Shown here: positions 36,328-44,879 of the stretch, in pieces
How positions within the stretch are numbered: the stretch's first letter is position 1
Layout: every line of letters begins with the position of its first letter
From: Teichococcus oryzae
GTDB taxonomy: Bacteria; Pseudomonadota; Alphaproteobacteria; Acetobacterales; Acetobacteraceae
Direction of reading: 5' to 3'
DNA length: 64,000 bases
NCBI RefSeq assembly: GCF_008386565.1
Contig: NZ_VUKA01000003.1
Span: 303,378 to 367,377, forward strand
Position numbers and translations under genes: made by a program
Notes under the pieces: generated by a model
What the model saw: the letters and a program-made list of their open reading frames with translations, nothing else
The model's database searches: none
Told to the model about the DNA's origin: nothing

Positions 36328-37304
36328 CACTCGGCCCGGATGTTGGCGCGGGTCACGACTTCCTGCCAGCGCGTGCGGTCCGCCTCGATGAAGCGCGCAT
36401 AGTCGGCGGGGCTCGGGCTCGCCTCGATCTCGACGCCTTCCTCGGCCAGGCGCTGCTTGGCGGCAGCATCCGCCAGGGTGGCGTTCAGCGCGGCGTGGAG
36501 CGCCGCCACACGGTCCTCCGGCATGCCTGCCGGGCCCAGGATGCCGTACCAGGTCGACGACAGGACCTTGGGGAAGCCTTGCTCGACGGTGGTCGGCACC
36601 TCCGGGAGGAAGTCCAGGCGGCGCGGGGCGGCCACCGCCAGGGCGCGCAGCCCGCCCGAGGCGATGTGGGGCCGCAGGGGCGCCGCGGCATTGGTCAGGA
36701 TCTGCACACGTCCGGCCAGGACATCGGTGATGGCGGGCCCCGTGCCACGATAAGGGATGTGCTCCATCTCGGCACCGAACTCGAGTGCCAGCAGCGCCCC
36801 CAGGACATGGCCCGTGGTGCCCACCCCCGGGCTGGCATAGGAGAGCGGCGGCTTGGCGCGGCGCGCCAGGTCGCGCAGTTCGCCCATGCCGCGGGCCTCG
36901 ACCTTGGGGTTCACCGTGATGACGTTCGGCGCGTTGCCGATGAAGCCGACCGGCGCGAAGTCCCGGATGATGTCGTAGGAGAGCTTGGGCTGCACCAGGC
37001 TGCTGATCAGGAAGCTGCCGCTGCCGCCCAGCAGCAGCGTGTAGCCATCCTTTGGCGACTGGGCCACGGCCTCGTTGCCGAGCACGCCACCGGCGCCGCC
37101 ACGGTTCTCCACCACGAAGCTTTGTCCCAGCCGGGCACCCATCCCTTCCGCGATGACCCGGCCAACGATGTCGTTGCTGCCGCCAGCCGCGAAAGGGATG
37201 ATCAGGCGGATCGGCCGGTCAGGATAGCGCCCCTGGGCCAACACGGCCGGGGCGCGGAGCCCGGCCAGGGCAGGCAACATCATCAGGGCGGTGCGACGGT
37301 TCAT
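36327..37304 (-). CDS. Tripartite tricarboxylate transporter substrate-binding protein (Bug/TctC)
   Basis: A 325-aa periplasmic binding protein with an RR-containing export signal (MNRRTALMMLPALAGLRAP). Bug motifs: LIIPFAAGGSNDIVGRVIA near residue 40, VVENRGGAGGVLG near 70, DGYTLLLGGSG and YGILGPAGMPEDRV. It is the first gene of the five-gene carboxylate operon, overlapping the next gene by one base (TGATG), and is divergent from a LysR regulator. Thus it is the likely uptake or sensing component for that pathway's substrate. Confidence 0.92.
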   Translation of the reverse strand: MNRRTALMMLPALAGLRAPAVLAQGRYPDRPIRLIIPFAAGGSNDIVGRVIAEGMGARLGQSFVVENRGGAGGVLGNEAVAQSPKDGYTLLLGGSGSFLISSLVQPKLSYDIIRDFAPVGFIGNAPNVITVNPKVEARGMGELRDLARRAKPPLSYASPGVGTTGHVLGALLALEFGAEMEHIPYRGTGPAITDVLAGRVQILTNAAAPLRPHIASGGLRALAVAAPRRLDFLPEVPTTVEQGFPKVLSSTWYGILGPAGMPEDRVAALHAALNATLADAAAKQRLAEEGVEIEASPSPADYARFIEADRTRWQEVVTRANIRAE

Positions 37305-37442
37305 GGGCTGGCATCCTCCGGTGGCTGGCCCTTGCGGCCATGCCGCCGGGCGCCTTGTTTCCAGCAGTCTCGTCCCGTCCCGGACCAACAAAAAAGTCCT
37401 AGAATTTCTTGCTGTACCCCAACCTGATGTTAGGGTGCTTCG

Positions 37443-38333
37443 ATGAGCCGTTCCCCACTGCCCTTCGAGAGCCTGTGGGCTTTCCGCATCGTCGCGGAGA
37501 CCGGCAGTCTCACCGCTGCGGCGGCCGCGCTGGGTGTCACGCAGCCAGCGGTCAGCAAGCGGCTGCGGGATCTGGAGCTGACCTTGGGCTGTTCGCTGGT
37601 CCGGCGGAGTGTCAACGCCATCGGCCTGACCAAGGCAGGGGCGCATTTCGCGGAGGAATTGCAGTCAGGCTTCTCGCAGATCCAGGCTGCGGTGGACCAT
37701 CTGCGGGCACAGCCGGCGCCCTTGCGCATCCGCGCCTACACGACCTGGGCGTTGCGGTGGCTCATCCCGCGCCTGCCCCGCTTCCACGCGGCGCATCCGG
37801 GCATCGACGTGGAAGTCTCCACCTCCACAGCGATCGTCGACCTGGCACGTGAGGGGGTGGACGCGGCCGTTCAAACGGTGCACGCAGATGCAGCGCCCCC
37901 GTTCGGAGGACGCCGCCTGCAGGCGGTCATGATCTCGCCCTTCGCCGCGCCGTCTCTTCTGAAGGGGGTGCCAGGTCCGTGGCCCGCCTCGGCCAGGCTG
38001 CTGGGAAGCAAGGTCCGCGCCGGGGACTGGGACCTTTGGCTGCGGCAGGCGAGTACGGATGCCATGCAGCCGCCCCTGCTGTTCGAAAGCACAACGCTGG
38101 CCATCCAGGCGGCCATGGAAGGCCTCGGCATCGTCATCTGCTCTCCCTCCTTCGTGCGCGAGGAGGTGGAAACGGGCAAGCTCGTGGCGCTTTCCGACAT
38201 CAGCATTCCGACGGGCGACCTTTACTGGCTCTTCCTGCCGACAGGGCGCATCGGCGAGGCCCTCGGCACCTTCGCGGACTGGCTGGTCCGCGAAGCGCGG
38301 ACCGAGAATACCCTACCGGATCAAAAGCCGTAG
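37443..38333 (+). CDS. LysR family regulator, GcvA-like
   Basis: A 296-aa LysR protein. The HTH (residues 8-66) includes SLTAAAAALGVTQPAVSKRL, and the effector domain has the GcvA-like RIRAYTTWALRWLIPRLPRF segment. It is divergent from the five-gene Bug/2-hydroxyacid dehydrogenase/CoA operon with a 138-bp spacer that contains an imperfect dyad (CCCAAC-N5-GTTAGGG around 37420-37437), a candidate binding site. Its stop overlaps the end of a decayed amidohydrolase on the other strand. Confidence 0.92.
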   Translation: MSRSPLPFESLWAFRIVAETGSLTAAAAALGVTQPAVSKRLRDLELTLGCSLVRRSVNAIGLTKAGAHFAEELQSGFSQIQAAVDHLRAQPAPLRIRAYTTWALRWLIPRLPRFHAAHPGIDVEVSTSTAIVDLAREGVDAAVQTVHADAAPPFGGRRLQAVMISPFAAPSLLKGVPGPWPASARLLGSKVRAGDWDLWLRQASTDAMQPPLLFESTTLAIQAAMEGLGIVICSPSFVREEVETGKLVALSDISIPTGDLYWLFLPTGRIGEALGTFADWLVREARTENTLPDQKP

Positions 38334-38578
38334 AGCCGCTCGGGGTTGGTGACGGGGAGGTGGTGCAGCCCCTGTCTCATCTGCCATCCATCTGTCGCAG
38401 GTCGGGCAGCGCGGTGTTGTCCTCCACGAGGTGGGGCGGATTCGAGTACGGGACGCCAACGACATGGCCGGGCGCAGCTGCGATCGATTGCCGGGCGAAG
38501 GGCCATGCGTCGTGGAAGGGCGTGCCCTTGGCGGACACCCTGCCGCTGCCGGACACCTTCACCCAGCCTTTGCCGTGA
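38321..38578 (-). pseudogene. Remnant of an amidohydrolase gene
   Basis: Two minus-strand frames together recall the C-terminal third of an amidohydrolase-2 protein. One reads GKGWVKVSGSGRVSAKG and PFARQSIAAAPGHVV; the other ends HLPVTNPERLYGF, the family terminus. The expected WGSDWPHP segment is lost at the junction, a frameshift separates the pieces, and no N-terminal two thirds exist upstream. It likely once belonged to the adjacent carboxylate operon, as an intact relative does at 15.7 kb. Confidence 0.6.
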
Positions 38579-39185
38579 CCGACAGTTCCGCGCCGTCTCA
38601 GCCATCGGTGCCGGTACGTTGCTCCCTGAAAGCGAACATGTCCCTCAAGCAGCCTGCCAGTGACGATGGGCAAGGAGCGGAATGCCGCCTTCAGGCACAA
38701 GAGCCTCCGCTCCAAGGATCTGAAGCACCGGCCAAAACAGGTCCGTAAAAGGTCCACAAGGCTTACAGGTGGTTCCGAAGCGGCCCCGAAAATCGGCTAA
38801 GGTATTGAGTTGATGGTGTAGGGAACGGGACCGGGAGCGAACAGTCTCTGGGTTCTGACCCGCTGGCCAGGAAGGCCATGCAACTGGCATGACAGTCTCG
38901 GCCTTGGCCAGCCACTCTAGCTGCACCATTTGCTTGCCCAGTCACGGGTAAAGATCGACGTCACCCACCTAGCCTACACCTTTGCCTGCTTTAGCTCGCC
39001 TAGCGCCAGAGTTGTGCTCCTATGGCCCATAGGCTTGCTGCAGATAACGACGCCAGCGGCACCAAGCTGATCATCCAGCCTCATCAGCAGGGGAAATCAC
39101 TGCCCGTCCTCCCAGATTGCCGCAGCGGGTAAAGCAATGGCCTCTTCAAAATGTCCCCCTGCGGCTGTCCCGAATGAGCAAGGGG
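38579..39185. other. About 600 bases of decayed, non-coding DNA
   Basis: Frames are short and interrupted on both strands, base composition is less GC-rich than the flanks, and no complete gene, RNA or IS end is recognised. It connects an amidohydrolase remnant and a gene whose C-terminal half has been duplicated elsewhere, so it looks like a recombination scar. Confidence 0.4.
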
Positions 39186-39596
39186 TCAGGGTCGGGATAC
39201 TGATCGACGCTCGGCTTCCATCACCGCCTCCATGCAGCCCGGGGCGTTTCCCTGCTGGTCGAGCGTCCGCGCCTGGTTCAAAGCGGCCCTGGCCTCTGCC
39301 ATTCCGGTCCCGCCTCCGCCCACCTCGGCCGCCTGGCGTGTGGCATGTGATTCCTGTGCGGGATCCTGGAAAGGCATTCTGGGCTCATTACGAGTGCCAG
39401 GCTGGGAAGCCTGTCCTTCCCGCGCCGCCGCCACAGCCTGACCGCCCGAGGAGGCTGCGGCCGCGCGGGCCGTGCCTTCGTCAAGGCGCCGCTCCAGGGC
39501 GGCAATTCGCTCGCCACAGGGGGAGCCCAGGGCGGGAACCGCGGGAAGGATGGCGCAGAGCCCGCCCAGTGCGGCAAGAATGAGGCGGAAAGTCAT
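39186..39596 (-). CDS. Small secreted protein of unknown function
   Basis: A 136-aa protein with a Sec signal (MTFRLILAALGGLCAILPAVPALG). The mature part begins with a helix (CGERIAALERRLDEG), then an Ala/Gln-rich stretch, the motif PRMPFQDPA, and a helical C-terminus with NQARTLDQQGNAPGCMEAV. Two Cys in the mature protein could pair. The C-terminal half is duplicated at 27903-28145. The start was placed at 39596, where the signal peptide begins. No family is recognised. Confidence 0.7.
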   Translation of the reverse strand: MTFRLILAALGGLCAILPAVPALGSPCGERIAALERRLDEGTARAAAASSGGQAVAAAREGQASQPGTRNEPRMPFQDPAQESHATRQAAEVGGGGTGMAEARAALNQARTLDQQGNAPGCMEAVMEAERRSVSRP

Positions 39597-39708
39597 CGGC
39601 GCTGGTCTCCGGCTGTCAAAGGTGATCACGGTTTTCTCGAGATCGCCCATATGAGCTTCGGTTGCGGAGCCTGGACACCTCTGGCCCGGCCAAGCCCGCA
39701 CCTTTCGA

Positions 39709-42021
39709 TCAGGTGCTGAGCTGGTCTCGCACGGGCAGTCGGCGAATGCGCTTGCCCGTTGCGGCGAAGATCGCGTTGGCAATGGCCGGCGCCACCGGTG
39801 GAAGTCCCGGCTCGCCCACTCCGCCAAGGGGCCGGTCATAGTTGCCACCCGGCAGGATATGCACCCGGATCTCCCGCGGCGCCGTGGCGATACGCGTCAG
39901 TTCGTAGAGATCAAAGTTCTGCTGCTCCGCCCGGCCGTTCTTGAAGGAAATCTCGGCGGAGGTGGCGAGGCCATGGCCCATCACCACCGCGCCTTCCATC
40001 TGCGCGCGCACCCGCTCCGGGTTCACCACCGGGCCGCAATCCACCGCAATATCCACCCGCGGAACCGAGAAGGCGCCGCCCTCGCCCACCTCCACCTCCA
40101 CCGCGACCGCGACATAGCTGACGAAGCTGTAGTGGCCGGCGATGCCCAGGCCCCGGCCACGCGGCAGCGGCCGGCCCCATTCGATGCCCGCCGCCGCCGT
40201 TTCCACCACCCGGCGCAGGCGGCCGGTGTCGATCGGGTAACGCTTCGGATCCTCACCGTGGTTCCAGGCATCGCCGAGATCGGTCGGGTCGATCACCCGT
40301 GCGGGGCCGATCAAGTCCAGCAGATAGTCCTTCGGATCGCGCCCCGCGGCATGAGCAAGTTCGGCCACGAAGGACTGAATGGCGAAGGCATGCGGAATGT
40401 TGGACACGGAGCGGTACCAGCCCACGCGCACATGAGCCGCTGCCTCCGGGTTCTCCAGGCGGATGTTGGGGATCGCAAAGGGCATGTTGACGAAGCCCAT
40501 GCCGAGTTCGATCGGCATCTCGTGCTTCGGGTCGGGCGCGAAGAGCGCGGCAATGGTGGGCGCGGCACTGCGATGCAGCCAGGCTACCGGCCTGCCATTG
40601 CTGTCGAGCCCCGCTTCCAGCCGCTCCACCGAGACGGTGCCATAGTAGCCGTGGCTCAGGTCGTCCTCGCGCGTCCATGTGAGCTTCACCGGCGCGCCGT
40701 CCATCGCCTGGCTGCACAGCCCGGCCTCAAGCACGAAATCGGGCTTCGATTTCCGCCCGAAGCCGCCGCCGAGCAGCGTGACATGCACCGTCACCGCTTC
40801 CTCTGGAAGACCGAGGCGCTGCGCCAGGCGTGCGCGCGTCACCTGCGGCGCCTGGGTGCAGGCCCAGGCCTCGCAGCGGCCGTCCTGGATGCGCACCAGC
40901 GCGGCCGGCGGCTCCATCGGTGTCTGCGCCAGATGCGGGATGTAGTATTCCGCCTCCACCCGCCTCACAGCGCCGGCCATGGCGCGCTCCAGGTCGCCCT
41001 CGTTGCGCACCACCTTGCCTGGCTGGCGGACCGCGGCCTCCAGCCCTTGCCGGTAGGTGTCGGAGGAATAGACGGCGTTCGGCCCATCCTCCCAGGTGAT
41101 CTTCAGCGCATCGCGGCCGCGCATGGCCGCCCAGGTGTTGCGGGCGATGACCGCGACGCCGCCCACGGGCTGGAACTCGGAGGGGATGGAGGGCGCCTCG
41201 ATCCGCAACACCTTCACGACGCCGGGAACCTTCAGCGCCTCGGCCTCGTCGAGGCTGGCCACCTTGCCGCCATAGACTGGCGAGCGCGAAACAACGGCAT
41301 AGAACATCCCCTCAGCCCGGGCATCGATGCCGTAGATCGCCCGGCCTGTGGTGATGTCGTGGTTGTCCACCAGACCGATGCCCTCGCGGCCGATGTAGCG
41401 GAACTGGCTGGAGTCCTTCAGCCGGATCGAACTGCGCTCCGGCACCGGCAGACCGGAAGCCGCCCGGGCCAACTCGCCATAGCCGAGGCTGCGGCCAGAG
41501 GCAGCATGGATCACGGCGTGCTCCCCGGCGCGCACCTCGGAAACGGGCACGTCCCAGCGCGTGGCGGCGGCCTGCTCCAGCATCATGCGCGCGCCGGCGC
41601 CGACACGGCGGAGGGGCATGAAGAAATGCCGGAGGCTGCGCGATCCGTCAGTGTCCTGATTGCCGTAACGCGCTTCGTCGCCATCCGCCTGGACAACGCG
41701 CACCTTGTCCCAGTCTGCCCCCAATTCTTCCGCCACCACCATGGCGATGGACGTGCGCACGCCCTGGCCCATCTCCTGCCGGTGACACGTGATGGTGACG
41801 GTGCCGTCCTCGGCGATGGCGACGAAAATCCTTGGGTCGTCGCGCCAGCCATTCGGCATGCCATCGGCGCCGAATTTCGCCTCGCCCTGCCCTTGTGCCA
41901 CGGAGCGGCGGGGCAGACCCAGGGCGAGCACCAGGGCGCCCAAACCGGCGCCAGCGACGAAGCCGCGGCGGCTGACATTGGCGAGATCGCCGCCGCCGGC
42001 CCCCATGTCGGGAAAGATCAT
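39709..42021 (-). CDS. Molybdopterin-binding subunit of a xanthine-dehydrogenase-family oxidoreductase (IorB-like)
   Basis: A 770-aa large subunit of a molybdenum hydroxylase such as isoquinoline 1-oxidoreductase or aldehyde oxidoreductase. The N-terminus has a Tat signal ([19 protein letters not shown]). Cofactor-site features include [12 protein letters not shown] near residue 420, [12 protein letters not shown] near 80 and the C-terminal [14 protein letters not shown] with the active-site Glu. It overlaps the 2Fe-2S subunit stop by ATGA. The two-subunit layout without an FAD subunit points to electron transfer to a cytochrome, which is not in the window. The substrate is unknown. Confidence 0.92.
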   Translation of the reverse strand: MIFPDMGAGGGDLANVSRRGFVAGAGLGALVLALGLPRRSVAQGQGEAKFGADGMPNGWRDDPRIFVAIAEDGTVTITCHRQEMGQGVRTSIAMVVAEELGADWDKVRVVQADGDEARYGNQDTDGSRSLRHFFMPLRRVGAGARMMLEQAAATRWDVPVSEVRAGEHAVIHAASGRSLGYGELARAASGLPVPERSSIRLKDSSQFRYIGREGIGLVDNHDITTGRAIYGIDARAEGMFYAVVSRSPVYGGKVASLDEAEALKVPGVVKVLRIEAPSIPSEFQPVGGVAVIARNTWAAMRGRDALKITWEDGPNAVYSSDTYRQGLEAAVRQPGKVVRNEGDLERAMAGAVRRVEAEYYIPHLAQTPMEPPAALVRIQDGRCEAWACTQAPQVTRARLAQRLGLPEEAVTVHVTLLGGGFGRKSKPDFVLEAGLCSQAMDGAPVKLTWTREDDLSHGYYGTVSVERLEAGLDSNGRPVAWLHRSAAPTIAALFAPDPKHEMPIELGMGFVNMPFAIPNIRLENPEAAAHVRVGWYRSVSNIPHAFAIQSFVAELAHAAGRDPKDYLLDLIGPARVIDPTDLGDAWNHGEDPKRYPIDTGRLRRVVETAAAGIEWGRPLPRGRGLGIAGHYSFVSYVAVAVEVEVGEGGAFSVPRVDIAVDCGPVVNPERVRAQMEGAVVMGHGLATSAEISFKNGRAEQQNFDLYELTRIATAPREIRVHILPGGNYDRPLGGVGEPGLPPVAPAIANAIFAATGKRIRRLPVRDQLST

Positions 42022-42479
42022 AGCCGGCCTCCCTTGCTGGCGGCCTGTTTGATGGCGGCGCGAATGCGTGGATAGGTGCCGCAGCGGCAGAGATTGCCGT
42101 TCATCACGCCGTCAATGTCGGCGTCCGTGGGATTGGGCGTGTCCTGCAGCAATGCGGCCGCCTGCATGATCTGGCCTGTCTGGCAGTAGCCGCATTGGGC
42201 CACGTTCAGCTCGCGCCAGGCCACCTGCAGCGGGTGGTTCCCTTCGGGGGAGAGGCCCTCGATTGTGATGACCTCACGGCCCTCGGCCAGCGCGAGCGGC
42301 GTCTGGCAGGCCAGTGACGGGGCGCCGTCAATATGGATTGTACAGGCGCCACATTGGGCAATCCCACAACCGAATTTGGTTCCGGTGAGGCCCAGTTCAT
42401 CCCGTAGATACCAGAGCAGCGGCATCTCCAGGTCACCGTCGAAGGTATGGAGTGCTCCATTGATCGTGAACGATGCCAT
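42018..42479 (-). CDS. 2Fe-2S subunit of molybdenum hydroxylase (IorA-like)
   Basis: A 153-aa protein with the plant-ferredoxin-type cluster [16 protein letters not shown] near residues 42-57 and the second, helical-domain cluster in [10 protein letters not shown] and [12 protein letters not shown]. It passes electrons from the molybdenum centre of the partner encoded downstream. Strong GGAGGCGG precedes ATG 42479. It lacks its own signal peptide and would be co-exported with the Tat-tagged large subunit. Confidence 0.93.
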   Translation of the reverse strand: MASFTINGALHTFDGDLEMPLLWYLRDELGLTGTKFGCGIAQCGACTIHIDGAPSLACQTPLALAEGREVITIEGLSPEGNHPLQVAWRELNVAQCGYCQTGQIMQAAALLQDTPNPTDADIDGVMNGNLCRCGTYPRIRAAIKQAASKGGRL

Positions 42480-42650
42480 CAATCCGCCTCCGCCTGTTGC
42501 AGTTGAACGGGGTAGAACAAGCTGTTGGTCGATCGACCAGGAGGCCAGCGACCCGACCGACATGTGGGGACACAGCCCGCGGCCATTAGTTCCGCATCAC
42601 TGGCTGACCGTTCATGGAGGTATCGCCAGATGCTGCGGCTTAGGAGCAGT

Positions 42651-43166
42651 TCAGGAAAACAGCCAGCCCGTGTTCAATTGGGCCATCCAGTCAAAAGCGC
42701 CCATAAGGTCATTCGCACTCAATCCCGCCAGGCCGTCTCCGATATTCTGCAGTGCATCGCCAGTAACAGCGGTAAGTGCCTCAGGCGGTAGGAGAGCAAG
42801 ATCACCACGCACAGCCATTTGCTCCAGCGTGACCAGAGCCGCTGCTCCACCATAGAGACTGGCTTCGGCACCGATCCCACCGAGATCGGTTGCCTGGATG
42901 CGCTGAATAAGGGCGAGATCCGCAGCGGACTGCTCTGACGAAGTCGTTGCGGCGTCAAACGCCGCATCATGCTCCTGGAACGCCGCGTCGAGCGCGTCTA
43001 CCGGCACGGGATCGGGCTGCGCAGGATCGGGAGAATTGACGAATAAACCCGCCGAGTAGAGCGGGCCACCGAAGTTGCCATAGGTGGGAGCCGAAATCGG
43101 AATGGTTCCGAGCCCAGGAGCAGTCAGATCGATTTGGAACGGCTCGCCCCAATTGATTCCGGACAT
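42651..43166 (-). CDS. Phospholipase A2-like small protein
   Basis: A 171-aa protein without a recognised close family. Two segments recall secreted phospholipase A2: a calcium-loop-like TYGNFGGPLYSAG near residue 25 and the catalytic-helix-like VDALDAAFQEHDAAFDAA near 48, containing the His-Asp pair, though the usual disulfide Cys are absent, as in viral and some bacterial PLA2-like domains. The rest is helical. GGGAGG stands 6 bp before ATG 43166. There is no classical signal peptide. It lies alone after the molybdenum hydroxylase operon in less GC-rich DNA, suggesting acquisition. Enzymatic activity is inference. Confidence 0.6.
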   Translation of the reverse strand: MSGINWGEPFQIDLTAPGLGTIPISAPTYGNFGGPLYSAGLFVNSPDPAQPDPVPVDALDAAFQEHDAAFDAATTSSEQSAADLALIQRIQATDLGGIGAEASLYGGAAALVTLEQMAVRGDLALLPPEALTAVTGDALQNIGDGLAGLSANDLMGAFDWMAQLNTGWLFS

Positions 43167-43707
43167 AAACGTCCTCCCATTAGCTGCAAAGCAAGCATCG
43201 AACCGCCCACAAAAAGACAAGTCCCGCAACTCTTATGTCAAGCAGAATTTTTCCAAGGAATTCAGTTGAAGCTGAGCTGATTAATACAGCTCTATCTTGT
43301 CATTATTCTCAATGGGCCTTTGGTTACATAGGCGAGCCTGGCATGTGGCGTCCGGGCTTCGCAGCAGGCCCAGCATGGGATGGCCGCATCAGTGGCAAGC
43401 AGCGCTCCTCTGCATTCACAGGAACGACTTACGGCCGCTGCGCGCCAGCGTGGCAGATGGTCACATTAACGAAGCGCCCATATTGAGTGGTGAGAGTCCG
43501 TCACATGGCCCATGCGCCTTCCAGATCTGACTGGTGCCACACAGACCAGTCGCTACAAGGTGGCCAGCTTATAGACGAGCCCTCGATCATGATCCGGAAT
43601 GAAGCGGTTCACCCCCTTCAGCCAAACTCGCCTCCTCAGCACGAGGCTTTCGTGCCTCAGGGAGCGCCCCTGCCCTGCTTGGCTACAGCGATGGCATAGC
43701 TGGGCAG
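43167..43707. other. Gap of 541 bases without a supported gene
   Basis: Base composition drops relative to the flanks. Short frames exist on the plus strand but none has a ribosome binding site plus recognisable features. I see no RNA gene or clear repeat. It probably holds the promoter of the phospholipase-like gene near its start. Confidence 0.4.
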
Positions 43708-43968
43708 CTACCTGTTCCCGGCTGCCTCAGAGCCGCGTGCTTCCATCTCGCCGATAAACGTCTCTCGCCTCCGTGACAGCCTCTCAATCGCACTGGAAAG
43801 ATGATCCAAGGCGCGTGTCACGGCCTCCACGTCGTCCTCCACGATGCTGCCGCGCAGGCGCTCGCGATGTTGCTGCTTCAGCTTGCCCTTGAGTTTGCCG
43901 AGCTCACGCTGGATCTCGGTGAGTTCGTCCAGCAAGACACCTGCCTCCAGCGATGTCGAAACCTGCAT
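43708..43968 (-). CDS. Small coiled-coil protein
   Basis: An 86-aa, highly charged protein that is almost entirely predicted helix: LLDELTEIQRELGKLKGKLKQQ forms a heptad-like coiled coil and IERLSRRRETFIGEMEARG a second. The family is unrecognised. The start at 43968 follows GGGAGCAGG; an ATG 45 bp upstream is an alternative. It stands alone, so function cannot be suggested. Confidence 0.55.
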   Translation of the reverse strand: MQVSTSLEAGVLLDELTEIQRELGKLKGKLKQQHRERLRGSIVEDDVEAVTRALDHLSSAIERLSRRRETFIGEMEARGSEAAGNR

Positions 43969-44305
43969 CGGAACCTGCTCCCCTCCGACAACCCGATTGC
44001 AACAAAGCCGCATGAACGGCTTCCATGGCTACCTTCATCAAGCGTTTATCACCATCAGCCACAAGGGGCGCATCGCGGCAGGATGGTGAACGCTCCCGAC
44101 GACAATGGAGGCCGGCCGGATCCCACTGGCCTGGAAGACGGTGGGAGGGGGAGGCAAGCCAATCTTGCGCCTGCAAGCAATACCCGCCTGCCGGCCAGAA
44201 GGCACCATAGCGCGCTGCAGTCCCGGAGAGTCTCGGGCGCACCGCACTCGGCACGCATCGCTCCCCGCATGCTTGCGGGAAGAAGCCTTCCGTCGGCGCC
44301 ATGTA

Positions 44306-44875
44306 TCAGGGCGTAATTTCGCTTCGGAAGAAATACAGGGAGATCGGCTGACCCGAGCCGTGTCGGAGGCGAAGCTTGGCGACTTCTTCCTGCTCGCTCA
44401 CCAGGGACCACTCATTCACACGGAAGATCGTCATACAGCGGCCATCGCGGTGCGCCTGTGCCAGCAACCGGGGACTTGCCGCACCCGTCTCGCGCAGCCC
44501 ACGCAGAATGTGAAGCGAGGCAGGCTTTTCGCAGCCGATTGTCCCATCGGCCTTCACGCGGTAAACTTGAGTGGGTGAGCTTGTAATCATACCTGCCCCA
44601 GTGGCAACACCCTCTTCAAGCTTGGCGGTGTTCGCGTCTCTTGAGGGCGCGGCGCCCTGATCAGGACCCGCAGGCGATAGGTTGCGGCTTGGCTTCTGCG
44701 GCCTTACCACGGAACCTCGCTTGGACTTCGGCTCTTCATTCAGCGGGGCCGGCCCTAAGGCACAGGCAGAAAGCAAGGTCGCAACTGCCATCAGAACCAC
44801 AGCCTGCCTTGTAGCCCTTCGGTTGAGAAGACCGCGCAAATTGCGTACCCATAGTCGATGATTGCAAGAGGTCAT
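44306..44875 (-). CDS. Predicted lipoprotein of unknown function
   Basis: A 189-aa protein with a lipoprotein signal (RRATRQAVVLMAVATLLSAC, Cys near residue 35), a Lys/Pro-rich linker, and a C-terminal domain with two Cys in TIGCEKPAS and HRDGRCMTIF. The chosen ATG 44875 is only 4 bp from the GTG start of the divergent kinase; an alternative TTG at 44839 would give a shorter signal and a more usual spacing. The family is not recognised. Confidence 0.65.
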   Translation of the reverse strand: MTSCNHRLWVRNLRGLLNRRATRQAVVLMAVATLLSACALGPAPLNEEPKSKRGSVVRPQKPSRNLSPAGPDQGAAPSRDANTAKLEEGVATGAGMITSSPTQVYRVKADGTIGCEKPASLHILRGLRETGAASPRLLAQAHRDGRCMTIFRVNEWSLVSEQEEVAKLRLRHGSGQPISLYFFRSEITP

Positions 44876-44879
44876 TAGA

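Noticed and set aside
39859-42075. 738-codon plus-strand open frame
   Set aside because: It is antisense to the molybdenum hydroxylase large subunit, with His/Arg-rich shadow-like composition and no motifs.
43235-43530. Short plus-strand frames in the gap after the phospholipase-like gene
   Set aside because: Two overlapping frames of 70-80 codons lack ribosome binding sites and show no recognisable features.
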